A stretch of 64,000 nucleotides of DNA from Roseiarcus sp963761435 (GTDB lineage Bacteria > Pseudomonadota > Alphaproteobacteria > Rhizobiales > Beijerinckiaceae), in the NCBI GenBank assembly GCA_963761435.1, contig CAVXHJ010000020.1, positions 62,001 to 126,000 of the forward strand. Direction: 5' to 3'. Below the pieces are notes generated by a model that was not told the origin of the DNA, made no database searches, and saw only the letters and a list, made by a program, of their open reading frames with translations. Positions 35,919-44,684 of the stretch are shown piece after piece. How positions within the stretch are numbered: the stretch's first letter is position 1; each line of letters starts with the position of its first letter. A program made the translations under genes and the position numbers.

Positions 35919-36737
35919 TCACCGGCTGCGCATCCCGGAGGCGCCCCAGTCGACCAGCGCCTCTCCACGGTGGATTGCGTCGGCCTCGGCGGTGAGGCGC
36001 CCGTCCGCCTGATGCAGGATCAGGGCTGGCGCGATGCGCAGCGGCGCTTTCGAACCCTTGACGCCCGACATCAGCAGGCGATGGGCGTCGGCGCGTTCCG
36101 AGGGATGGACCGGCAAAAGCGCGAGCCCGCCGAGCCGGTTCTCGGCGGCGGCGAGTATCGCCCTGAGCGCGTCCGGGCGGTGGATCATCAGGAACCGGCC
36201 GCCGGGCTTGAGCAGGGCGAGTGAGGCCTGAATCCAGGCTTCGAGCCTCCCGCCGCCCCCCGCCGGCGCGAGGACATGGGCCCGCGCCCGGCCTTCATTC
36301 GGGGAAACGCGAACCGTTCCCGATTCGAAGAACGGCGGGTTGGTGACGACCCAATCGGCTGATTCGTCGACGAGCCCAGCCTCGCGCCGCTCGCGCGGCT
36401 CGAGGACGTCGAGCCTGAGCACACGGGCGCGCAGCTCAAGTCCGTTGCGCGCGGCGTTGATCCCGGCGAGCCGCGCCAGATCCGGATCGATCTCGATGAG
36501 ATCGGCGGACGCCCTCTGCGATCGCTGAGCCAGCGCCAGCCCGATTGCGCCGGCGCCGGCGCCGACGTCGGCGATCCGGCCGTCCGGAGCTCCCGCCGCC
36601 GCGGCGAGCAGGGCGGCGTCCGTGCCGACCCGATGGCCGCCTTTCGGCTGGACGAGAGCGAGCCGGCCCCCGAGCCACCGATCGATCGTCAGCCCGTCTG
36701 CGATCGGGCCATCGAGCCCAGGCAAGGGCTCAGGCAT
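35919..36737 (-). CDS. SAM-dependent methyltransferase, TrmN6-like
   Basis: A 272-residue class I methyltransferase. SAM motif I is ADVGAGAGAIGLAL; the adenine-N6-specific motif NPPF is in DWVVTNPPFFESG. The family includes the tRNA1(Val) A37 methyltransferase. The start at 36737 (MPEPLPGLDGP) overlaps the DUF2007 gene by 8 nt. Its C-terminal segment is duplicated as a fragment at 34543. The order ispB / DUF2007 / methyltransferase is common in Rhizobiales. Confidence 0.85.
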   Translation of the reverse strand: MPEPLPGLDGPIADGLTIDRWLGGRLALVQPKGGHRVGTDAALLAAAAGAPDGRIADVGAGAGAIGLALAQRSQRASADLIEIDPDLARLAGINAARNGLELRARVLRLDVLEPRERREAGLVDESADWVVTNPPFFESGTVRVSPNEGRARAHVLAPAGGGGRLEAWIQASLALLKPGGRFLMIHRPDALRAILAAAENRLGGLALLPVHPSERADAHRLLMSGVKGSKAPLRIAPALILHQADGRLTAEADAIHRGEALVDWGASGMRSR

Positions 36738-36975
36738 CGCGTAACTCCCCGGCGAGGCCGGCGTCGGCGATGATCCGCCGCGCCCGTTCCTCCTCGCGCG
36801 CATCGACCAGAATCCGTCTGGGCAAGAATCCGAGCGACCCCTCGACCGCGGCCATGTTCTGATCGGCGACGAAATAGGCGATCCGCTCCGCCGTCAGGAT
36901 CGATTCGATGACGCTGATGAGAACGAGATCGTTGGTGCGCAGGATTTCGACCAGGACGGACCTCGATGGGTTCAC
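36730..36975 (-). CDS. DUF2007 small protein
   Basis: About 81 residues, with GTG at 36975 as the most likely start. The conserved part is VEILRTNDLVLISVIESIL followed by EGSLGFLPRRILVDAREEER and a final ARRIIADAGL, the DUF2007 (putative signal-transducing) fold. Divergent from ispB and overlapping the downstream methyltransferase. Function unknown. Confidence 0.8.
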   Translation of the reverse strand: MNPSRSVLVEILRTNDLVLISVIESILTAERIAYFVADQNMAAVEGSLGFLPRRILVDAREEERARRIIADAGLAGELRDA

Positions 36976-37036
36976 TTGCCGCGTCGTTTCGCCGTCTTTA
37001 TGGTCGAGGCGCGTCGTCTGGCAAGGGAAGCGCCTC

Positions 37037-38050
37037 GTGGGAGTCGTCATTCCGCTCGAAGAAAAGTCGGCCGATCGCCTGATCGAGCCGCTGACGACGC
37101 TCGTCGCCGGCGATATGGCCAGGGTCAACCAGACCATTCTTTCGCGCACGGGATCCGAAGTGACGATGATCCCCGAAGTCGCCAACCACCTCATTTCCTC
37201 CGGCGGCAAGCGGCTGCGGCCGATCCTGACATTGGCGACCGCCGGTCTCTGCGGCTATTCCGGGGAGGGCCATATCAAGCTCGCCGCCGCCGTCGAATTC
37301 ATGCATACCGCGACGCTTCTTCATGACGACGTCGTTGACGAGAGCGACCTGCGGCGCGGACGAGCAGCCGCGCGGGTGCTCTGGGGCAATGAAGCGAGCG
37401 TGCTGGTCGGCGATTTCCTCCTGGGCCAGGCGTTCAGGATGATGGTCGAAGTCGGCTCGCTCCCCTGCCTCGACGTCCTGTCCGGCGCCGCGGTGGTGAT
37501 CGCCGAGGGCGAGGTGATGCAGCTCTCCGCCGCCAAGGACACTGAAACGACAGAGGACGCCTATCTCGCGGTCATCCGCGCCAAGACCGCGGCGCTGTTC
37601 GCCGCCGCCTGCGAGGTCGGGCCCACCCTCGCCGGCCGCGCAAAGGCCGAGATCGCCGCCTGCCGGGGCTACGGCGCCAATCTCGGCATCGCCTTCCAGC
37701 TCATCGACGACGCGCTCGATTACGGCGGCTCGTCGGCGAAGCTCGGCAAGAATGTCGGCGACGACTTTCGCGAGGGCAAGATCACGCTCCCGGTGGTGCT
37801 GTCGTTCCGGCGCGGGGCGACGCACGAGCGCGAATTCTGGCGCCGCACGCTGGAGAAGGGCGAGGTCGCCGACGGCGATCTCGAACTCGCGCTGGCGACG
37901 ATGAAGAAGCATCGCGCGCTCGAAGACACGATCGAGCGCGCCCGCCACTATGGCGCGATGGCTCTCGACTCGCTCGAGCTCTTTGCCGCGTCGCCCTGGA
38001 AGCACGCGCTCCGCGACGCGGTCGAGTTCGCCATCGGCCGGGCGCATTGA
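37037..38050 (+). CDS. ispB: Polyprenyl (octaprenyl) diphosphate synthase
   Basis: A 337-residue trans-prenyltransferase for the ubiquinone side chain. The first Asp-rich motif is LLHDDVVDESDLRRG, the second is QLIDDALDYGG; GGKRLRP binds isopentenyl diphosphate. Start at GTG 37037 preceded by a GGGAAG site; upstream in-frame ATGs would add residues overlapping the divergent DUF2007 gene. The exact chain length cannot be read from sequence. Confidence 0.93.
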   Translation: MGVVIPLEEKSADRLIEPLTTLVAGDMARVNQTILSRTGSEVTMIPEVANHLISSGGKRLRPILTLATAGLCGYSGEGHIKLAAAVEFMHTATLLHDDVVDESDLRRGRAAARVLWGNEASVLVGDFLLGQAFRMMVEVGSLPCLDVLSGAAVVIAEGEVMQLSAAKDTETTEDAYLAVIRAKTAALFAAACEVGPTLAGRAKAEIAACRGYGANLGIAFQLIDDALDYGGSSAKLGKNVGDDFREGKITLPVVLSFRRGATHEREFWRRTLEKGEVADGDLELALATMKKHRALEDTIERARHYGAMALDSLELFAASPWKHALRDAVEFAIGRAH

Positions 38051-38352
38051 GGGGCGCGGCGCCAGTTGCTCCAGGCCGTCGATCCGGTCGATGACGCTCC
38101 AATGGCGCCGGTCAGACCCAAGCCTGGAGGAAGCCCAGCAAAAACTCCGGGAAGCCCAGCAAAGGAAACCGGAAGCGGGGCAAAGGAATCCGGAAAGGTA
38201 TCAAAGGAAAACCCTTCCGCGAATTGGGCCTTTTCAATGGGTTACGACGATCCGGCGCAAAAACCCGCTTTCTCCCGGCGCCGCTCCTCGAGGCGGCTCG
38301 TTCGGCGACAGGACCACTCTATCCGTGGTTTCTGATAATCGCAAGAAAAAGT

Positions 38353-38605
38353 CGCGCTCTTATCGCGTTGGCTGTTGTGGGGAAGGAATCGGGAGCATGG
38401 CGGAGGTGGCGGACGGCGCCATCAAGGCGTCATGGCCGGGCTTGTCCGCCAGACCCCCACCGTCCGCCTTCCTGCCGGTCGCGCCGAGGCGGGACTCGTT
38501 CTTGCGGCGGCCCGGCGTGGATGGCCGGGACAAGCCCGGCCATGACGGCAAGGGTTCGACGAACGACAGTAACCGGTCGACAAATAACTGCCATAAGAGC
38601 CAAAA
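38353..38605. repeat. MITE-like repeat, unit 1
   Basis: A 253-bp unit that begins GCGCTCTTATCG and ends CCATAAGAGCCAAAA, so it has short terminal inverted repeats (GCTCTTAT / ATAAGAGC). It contains the GTCATGGCCG...CGGCCATGAC inverted repeat (38439-38546) seen elsewhere in the window. A nearly identical unit follows immediately. The surrounding stretch 38051-39011 has no convincing gene. Confidence 0.75.
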
Positions 38606-38607
38606 TT

Positions 38608-38900
38608 CGCGCTCTTATCGCTTGGCTGTTGTGGGGAAGGAATCGGGGCATGGCGGAGGTGGCGGACGGCGCCATCAAGGCGTCATGGCCGGGCTTGTCC
38701 CGGCCATCCGAAGCCGCGCATACGCAGGCAAGCGCGAAAAGCCTTGCGACCGTCCGCCTTCCTGCCGGTCGCGCCGAGGCGGGACTCGTTCTTGCGGCGG
38801 CCCGGCGTGGATGGCCGGGACAAGCCCGGCCATGACGGCAAGGGTTCGACGAACGAACAGCAAACCGGTCGACCAACAGATAACGCCATAAGAGCCAAAA
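38608..38900. repeat. MITE-like repeat, unit 2
   Basis: A second copy, 293 bp, with the same terminal inverted repeats and CAAAA at the end. It differs by a ~45-base block (about 38700-38745) absent from unit 1 and by small changes. Two tandem copies next to each other suggest a non-autonomous mobile element or a recombination product. Confidence 0.75.
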
Positions 38901-39011
38901 GCCGGCGCGCTCGCCGGCGGCTTGACCGACCGCGCCCCTGGAGCCCCCGGCCGTGACGCGCGAGAGCATGTTGCATTTGGGTGGGACGATTCCGCTGAAT
39001 TGCAACTTGCT

Positions 39012-40150
39012 TTAGCGTAAATATTCGCGCCGGTAGCGTGGCCCGATGGAGGTCAGCACGTGGTAGCCGATCGTGCCGCTGCGGGCCGCGAATTCGTCGA
39101 GGTCGACCGAGGAGCCGAAAAACTCCGCCAGGTCGCCCGGTCGCGCGGCGTTTTCAGGCAAATCCGTTACGTCCGCGATGCAAAGATCCATCGACACCCG
39201 CCCGACCAGCGGGCAGCGGCGCCCCGCGATCACGACCTCGGCGCCCGGCTTTGCATCCGTCGCGCCTGCGCCGCGCTGTAGCCCGTCGGCGTAGCCGGCG
39301 AGGAGGGTCGCAAGCCGGGTGCGGCGTCTGGCCGTCCAGTGCGCGTTGTAGCCGCAGGTCATCCCCGCCTCGATCCAGCGGGTCTGCTGGATCGTGACCG
39401 AAAGCGTAACCACTGGGCGCATCGGGTTTCGATCGCCCGGGGTCGGGTTGCCGCCATAGAGCGCATAACCCGGCCGGGCCAAGTCATAGATCGGGCGCGA
39501 GGGCAGGAACATTCCCGAGGAATTGGCGAGCGAAGCGGGCAGGTTCGGAAACGCGGCGCGGGCGGCTTCAAAGCGCTCGATTTGCGCCGGATTCAGGGAA
39601 TCGTCCGGGAACTCGGACGAGACGAAATGGCTCACCAGGAGATCGGCCCCGCTAGCGGCGCCATGGGTCTCCATCGCCGCCCGCAGCCGCGCTAGCGAAC
39701 TCGAAGCCGAGCCGGTTCATTCCGGTGTCGAGATGCAGCGCGCAAGGACTGGTCTTTCCGCGCCGCGCGGCGAGAGCGGACCAGCGGGCGAGCTCCTCCT
39801 CGCCGCCGATGACCGGCGCGAGCGCGATGGCGCGCATATTCCGCCGGGTCCGCGCTGCTTTCGAGCCCATTGAGCACGTAGATCGGCGCCTCGGGCAAGA
39901 GCCGCCGCGCCGCGACCCCCTCGCTCCAATGGGCCACGAAAAAGACCCGAGCCCCGGCCGCCCACAGCGCCGGCGCGGCCTCGGCGAGGCCGATCCCATA
40001 GGCGTCAGCCTTGACGACGGCTGCGCACTGTCCCGGCGCGGCGCGGGCCGCAAGCGCGCGCCAATTGTCTGCGAGCGCGCCAAGGTCGATCGTGAGGCGC
40101 CCCGGGGCGCGGTCGCGGGCGAGTTCGGGTCTGGCGTCTCGAATCTCCAT
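39012..40150 (-). CDS. alr: Alanine racemase, with two frameshifts
   Basis: Alr makes D-alanine for peptidoglycan. The three pieces together give a full racemase: RLTIDLGALADNWRAL and the PLP lysine in VVKADAYGIG; LDTGMNRLGFEF; then PGYALYGGNP, the loop with catalytic Tyr near MTCGYNAHW, and the C-terminal VGRVSMDLCIADVTDLP to YHVLTSIGPRYRREY. Frame changes (one extra base each) lie near 39820-39826 and near 39690-39700. All catalytic parts survive, so these are probably sequence errors. The gene is divergent from the yej operon. Confidence 0.85.
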
Positions 40151-40372
40151 ATCCCGATGTAAGACGGCCGCCGGGGCGGAAGGCAAGCGCGCGCCGCCCG
40201 TTGAACGCCGCGCCACGGCCAAGGCCCTGGACAGCTCGACCATTGGCGGATGAACGAAGTTTAACCCGCTTCCATCGTCCCTGAGGCGCCAGGCGCCTCG
40301 TTTTCGCCGCGGTCGCTGGCAATGTGCGGTAAGGCGCGATACATCGCGTCAGGCCGCGAGGTTGACGATTCG

Positions 40373-42239
40373 ATGACCATAGCCCTGACCCGCCGGGCGG
40401 CGTTGAAAACCGGCGCGCTCGCCACGCTCGCGGCGCTTGCCCCCCGCCCGCTCGCCGCTCTCGCCGACGATTCGACCGAGACCCACGGCCTGTCGTCGTT
40501 CGGCGATCTGGCGCTCCCGCCCGACTTCCCGCATTTCGCCTACGTCAACCCTGAGGCGCCGACCGGCGGCCTGCTCTCGCTGCAGATCACCGGCACGAGC
40601 GGCAACCAGAACTTCGACACGTTCGACACCCTCAACATCTATACCTGGAAGGGCAACGGCGCGGCCGGCATGTCGGCCACCTTCGACACGTTGATGACAG
40701 CCAACGGCGACGAGCCGGATTCGGTCTACGGCCTGCTCGCGCAATCGGTCAGGGTCTCGGCTGACAAGCTCGACTATCGTTTCCGCCTCAGGCCCGAGGC
40801 GCGCTTCTTCGACGGATCGAAGGTGACGGCCGCCGACGTCGCCTTCTCGCTCAATGTGCTCAAGGAGAAGGGCCACCCGATCTATGCCCAGCTTCTCAAA
40901 GAGGTCGAGCAGGCGAATCCGGAAGGCGACGACGTCGTCCATGTGCGCTTTGTCGAAGGGCGCTCGCGCGACGCGCACCTGATTGTCGTCGGCATGCCGG
41001 TGTTCTCGGCGGCGTGGTGGAACGGGCGCGATTTCACCGCCGCGACGCTCGATCCGCCGCTTGGCTCCGGCGCCTACAAGGTCAAGACGTTCGAGCAGGG
41101 CCGGTTCATCGAATACGCGCGCGATCCCGACTATTGGGGGGCGAAATTGCCGGTCAACCTTGGCCAGAACAATTTCGACCGCCTGCGCTTCGAATATTAT
41201 CGCGAGCGGCAGGTCGCGTTTGAGGCGTTCAAGGCCGGCGCGATCAACTATCACGAGGAGTTCACCTCGCGATTCTGGGCGACTTCCTACGACTTTCCCG
41301 CCGCCAACGACGGCCGGGTCAAGAAGGAGGAGCTCCACAACGGCGCGCCGTCATCGACCCAGGGCTGGTATCTCAACACCCGCCGCGAGCAGTTCAAAGA
41401 TCCCCGAGTGCGAGAAGCGATCGGTCTCGCCTTCGATTTCGAATGGACCAACAAGAACGTGATGTATTCGTCCTACAAGCGGATCATCTCCTACTTTCCC
41501 AACACCGACATGGAAGCGAAGGGCAAGCCGGGCCCCGACGAGCTCAAGCTGCTCGAGCCGTTCCGCGACAAGCTCGACCCGTCCGTCTTCGACGATCCCT
41601 ATACGCCCCCGGTCAGCGACGGATCCGGCAGCGACCGCAAGCTGCTCAAGCAGGCTTATGACCTTCTGCTCTCCGCCGGGTGCAAGCGCGCCGGCCAGAC
41701 GCTGATGCTGCCGAGCGGCAAACCGTTGACCATCGAGTTTCTCGACAGCTCCAACTTCATGCAGCCTCATCTGACGCCGTTCATGCAGAATCTCGGCCGG
41801 CTCGGCATTCAGGCCAATCTTCGCGTCGTCGACGCGGCGCAGCTCAAGAGCCGTACGGAAGCGTTCGATTTCGACGTCGTCACCGAGGCGCTGCCCGGAA
41901 CGACGACGCCGGGGGTCAGTTTGCGGGTGGTCTTCTCATCGGCCGCCGCGGCACGAGAACGGTTCGCGCAATCTGGCCGGCGTCGCCGATCCCGTCGTCG
42001 ACATGCTGATCGAGAAAATCGCGACGGCGCAATCGCGCGACGAACTCAACACGGCCGCCCGAGCGCTCGACCGGACCTTGCGCGCCGGCCACTATTGGGT
42101 GCCGAACTGGTATCGCGACACCGCCTGGATCGCCCATTGGGACGCCTTCTCCCGGCCCGAGCGCCAGCCCCGGCTCGGCACCGGCGCGCCCGGCTCCTGG
42201 TGGTGGGACGAAGCGAAGGCCAAGACCATTGGACTCTGA
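40373..42239 (+). CDS. yejA: Peptide/muropeptide ABC transporter substrate-binding protein (YejA/YepA-like), frameshifted
   Basis: About 620 residues when repaired. The start at 40373 gives a twin-arginine-like leader (TRRAALKTGALATLAAL). The SBP_bac_5 family core follows: YVNPEAPTGGLLSLQ, DTLMTANGDEPDSVYGLLAQ, RPEARFFDGSKVTAADV, then PLGSGAYKV. Near 41947-41952 one extra base shifts the frame; the correct end (HENGSRNLAGVADPVVDMLI, then WVPNWYRDTAWIAHWD) continues to the stop at 42239. It binds peptides, possibly peptidoglycan fragments as shown for YepA in Agrobacterium, and delivers them to the permeases encoded next. Confidence 0.85.
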
Positions 42240-42282
42240 GAGGCGCTTGGCGCTCCCCCCGGCTGAGACCGGCTGACGAGGC

Positions 42283-43383
42283 ATGCTCGCCTATATCCTG
42301 CGGCGCTTGCTGCTCATGATCCCGACCATCCTCGGCATCATGGCGGTCTCGTTCGCGATCGTGCAATTCGTGCCCGGCGGGCCGGTCGAGCGTGCGATCG
42401 CGCAACTGCAGGGCACGGACCAGAGCTCGACGGCTGGGTTCGGCGGCGGGGGCGGGCAGATCGGGGCCGGCGCGGCGCAGGCGGGCGGCGACATCGCTTC
42501 GCGCTATCGCGGCTCGCAGGGCCTCGATCCGAAATTCATCAAGGAGCTGGAGAAGCAGTACGGTTTCGACAAGCCGGCGCTGGAGCGGTTCTGGATTCTG
42601 GTCCGCGACTATTCGACCTTCAACTTCGGCAAGAGCTACTACCGCGACGTGCCGGTCCTCCAGCTGATCAAGGAGAAGCTGCCGGTCTCGATCTCGCTCG
42701 GCCTGTGGATGACGTTCATCTCCTATGCGATCTCGATTCCGCTTGGCGTCAGCAAGGCGGTGAGGGACGGCTCGCGCTTCGACACCGCGACCTCGGCGCT
42801 GGTCATCTTCGGCTATGCGATCCCGAGCTTCCTGTTCGCCGTCCTGCTGGTGGTGCTGTTCTGCGGCGGATCGTTCTGGCAGATCTTCCCGCTGCGCGGG
42901 CTCACCTCCGACAATTTCGCCGATCTCTCCTGGCCGCAGAAGATTCTCGACTATCTTTGGCACATCACGCTGCCGGTGACGTCATTGGTGCTCGGCTCTT
43001 TCGCGACCTCGACTCTCCTGACCAAGAATTCCTTTCTCGACGAGATCAAGAAGTCCTACGTGCAGACTGCGCGCATGAAGGGCCTGACCGAGCGGCGGGT
43101 GCTTTACGGCCACGTATTCCGCAACGCCATGCTGATCGTGATCGCCGGATTCCCCGGCGCCTTCATCGGCGCGTTCTTCACCGGCTCGCTCCTGATCGAG
43201 CAGGTGTTCTCGCTCGACGGCCTGGGCTATCTCTCCTACGATTCGCTCATTCAGCGCGATTACCCGGTGGTGCTCGCCAACCTCTATATCTTCGCCCTGA
43301 TCGGGCTGGTGGTGAATCTCATTTCCGACCTCACCTATACCTGGATCGATCCGCGCATCGACTTCGAAACCCGCGAGGTTTGA
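42283..43383 (+). CDS. yejB: ABC transporter permease YejB
   Basis: A 366-residue permease. The conserved N-terminus (AYILRRLLLMIPTILGIM) is the first transmembrane helix. A Gly/Ala-rich periplasmic loop (about residues 45-75) precedes five more helices; the EAA loop region reads SYVQTARMKGLTERRVLYGH. It pairs with YejE to form the channel of the peptide importer. It starts 44 nt after yejA and is followed within 5 nt by the yejE frame. Confidence 0.95.
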   Translation: MLAYILRRLLLMIPTILGIMAVSFAIVQFVPGGPVERAIAQLQGTDQSSTAGFGGGGGQIGAGAAQAGGDIASRYRGSQGLDPKFIKELEKQYGFDKPALERFWILVRDYSTFNFGKSYYRDVPVLQLIKEKLPVSISLGLWMTFISYAISIPLGVSKAVRDGSRFDTATSALVIFGYAIPSFLFAVLLVVLFCGGSFWQIFPLRGLTSDNFADLSWPQKILDYLWHITLPVTSLVLGSFATSTLLTKNSFLDEIKKSYVQTARMKGLTERRVLYGHVFRNAMLIVIAGFPGAFIGAFFTGSLLIEQVFSLDGLGYLSYDSLIQRDYPVVLANLYIFALIGLVVNLISDLTYTWIDPRIDFETREV

Positions 43384-43385
43384 GC

Positions 43386-44684
43386 GTGACGGTGGACGGG
43401 GTGCAGCCCGATCGAGGCGATCTCCCTTCTCCCCTTGCGGGAGAAGGTGGCCCGCAGGGCCGGATGAGGGGTGGCGCCGAAGGCGCGTTGCGCCTCGACC
43501 CCTCACTCCCGACCCCTCTCCCGCAGGGGGAGAGGGGAGAGCGGCAACCGCGCGCCGAGGTCGAGCGGCGGCCATGGCTCTCGCCGATGAACCAGCGGCG
43601 GCTCGACAATTTCCGCCGCAACAAGCGCGGCGCCTGGTCGCTGCGCATATTCTTGGTTCTGTTCGTCGCTTCGCTGTTCGCCGAATTCATCGCCAACGAC
43701 CGGCCGCTGATCGCCTCCTACAAGGGAGAAATCCTGTTTCCGGTATTGTTCGACTATCCGGAGGAGAAATTCGGCGGGTTCGAGGCGCGCGCGGATTTTC
43801 GCGGCTCGTTCGTCGCCGACGAAGTGAAGGCGCACGGCTGGATGATCTGGCCGCCGATCCGGTTCGCCAACTCGACCACGATCCTTGATCCGCCGACGCC
43901 ACTGCCGACGCCGCCGACCTGGATGCTGAGCGAGGCTCAGTGCCGCGCGGCGCTGGAGAAGCAGGGGGCGAAGGACGCGGCTACGGTTTCCCGCCCTTGT
44001 GGCCAGCTTGAGCCGTTGTGGCTTGGCTCCGATCAGGACGGGCACGACATCGTCGCCCGCCTCATCTATGGCTTTCGCATCTCGATCCTGTTCGGTCTCA
44101 CGCTTGCGGGCGTCTCGTCGGTCATCGGCGTTTTCGCTGGCGCGGTGCAGGGCTACTTTGGCGGCTGGCTCGATCTCACCATGCAGCGGGTGATCGAAAT
44201 CTGGTCGTCGCTGCCGCATCTCTACATTCTCATCATCCTGTCGGCGATCCTCGCGCCGAGCTTCTTCGTCCTGCTGACGATCCTCCTCCTGTTCTCGTGG
44301 GTGAGCCTCGTCCATCTGGTCAGGGCCGAGTTCCTCCGGGCGCGCAACTTCGAATATGTCAACGCCGCGCGCGCGCTCGGCCTCTCCAACGCCAAGATCA
44401 TCGTCAAGCACGTCTTGCCGAACGCGATGGTGGCGACGCTGACCTTCCTGCCGTTCATCGTCAATTCTTCGATCAGCACTCTGACCTCGCTCGACTTCCT
44501 CGGCCTTGGCATGCCGCCCGGCTCGCCCTCGCTCGGAGAGCTTCTGCTTCAGGGCAAGTCGAACCTGTCGGCGCCGTGGATCGGACTCTCCGCCTTCGTC
44601 GTGACGGCGCTGATGCTGTCGCTTCTCATCTTCATCGGCGAAGCTGTGCGCGACGCCTTCGACCCCAGGAAGACATTCTCGTGA
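43386..44684 (+). CDS. yejE: ABC transporter permease YejE with repeat-derived N-terminal insert
   Basis: From GTG at 43386 the protein is 432 residues. Normal YejE begins a few residues before RRPWLSPMNQRRLDNFRRN; here about 40 residues encoded by a palindromic repeat (43421-43542: LPSPLAGEGGPQGRMRG, then LPTPLPQGERG) lie between the first dozen residues and that point. The body is normal: LVLFVASLFAEFIANDRP, a periplasmic domain with DQDGHDIVARL, six helices and the EAA loop (YVNAARALGLSNAKIIVKHV). An ATG at 43586 could bypass the insert. Its TGA overlaps the yejF start by GTGA. Confidence 0.9.
   Translation: MTVDGVQPDRGDLPSPLAGEGGPQGRMRGGAEGALRLDPSLPTPLPQGERGERQPRAEVERRPWLSPMNQRRLDNFRRNKRGAWSLRIFLVLFVASLFAEFIANDRPLIASYKGEILFPVLFDYPEEKFGGFEARADFRGSFVADEVKAHGWMIWPPIRFANSTTILDPPTPLPTPPTWMLSEAQCRAALEKQGAKDAATVSRPCGQLEPLWLGSDQDGHDIVARLIYGFRISILFGLTLAGVSSVIGVFAGAVQGYFGGWLDLTMQRVIEIWSSLPHLYILIILSAILAPSFFVLLTILLLFSWVSLVHLVRAEFLRARNFEYVNAARALGLSNAKIIVKHVLPNAMVATLTFLPFIVNSSISTLTSLDFLGLGMPPGSPSLGELLLQGKSNLSAPWIGLSAFVVTALMLSLLIFIGEAVRDAFDPRKTFS
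43421..43542. repeat. Palindromic repeat inside the yejE 5' coding region
   Basis: Arms of the type CTCCCTTCTCCCCTTGCGGG and CCCGCAGGGGGAGAGGGGAG form an imperfect inverted repeat with secondary hairpins (GGCGCCGAAGGCGC). The element keeps the yejE frame open. It resembles widespread proteobacterial intergenic repeats whose translation contains SPLAGEG. Confidence 0.75.

Noticed and set aside
38066..38335. An 89-residue low-complexity Pro/Ser/Lys frame after ispB
   Set aside because: Simple repeats (SPAK, GSGAKES) with no ribosome-binding site, running into the repeat region.
38360..39005. Several overlapping frames in the tandem repeats
   Set aside because: They are translations of the palindromic repeat units (GRDKPGHDGKG type), not genes.
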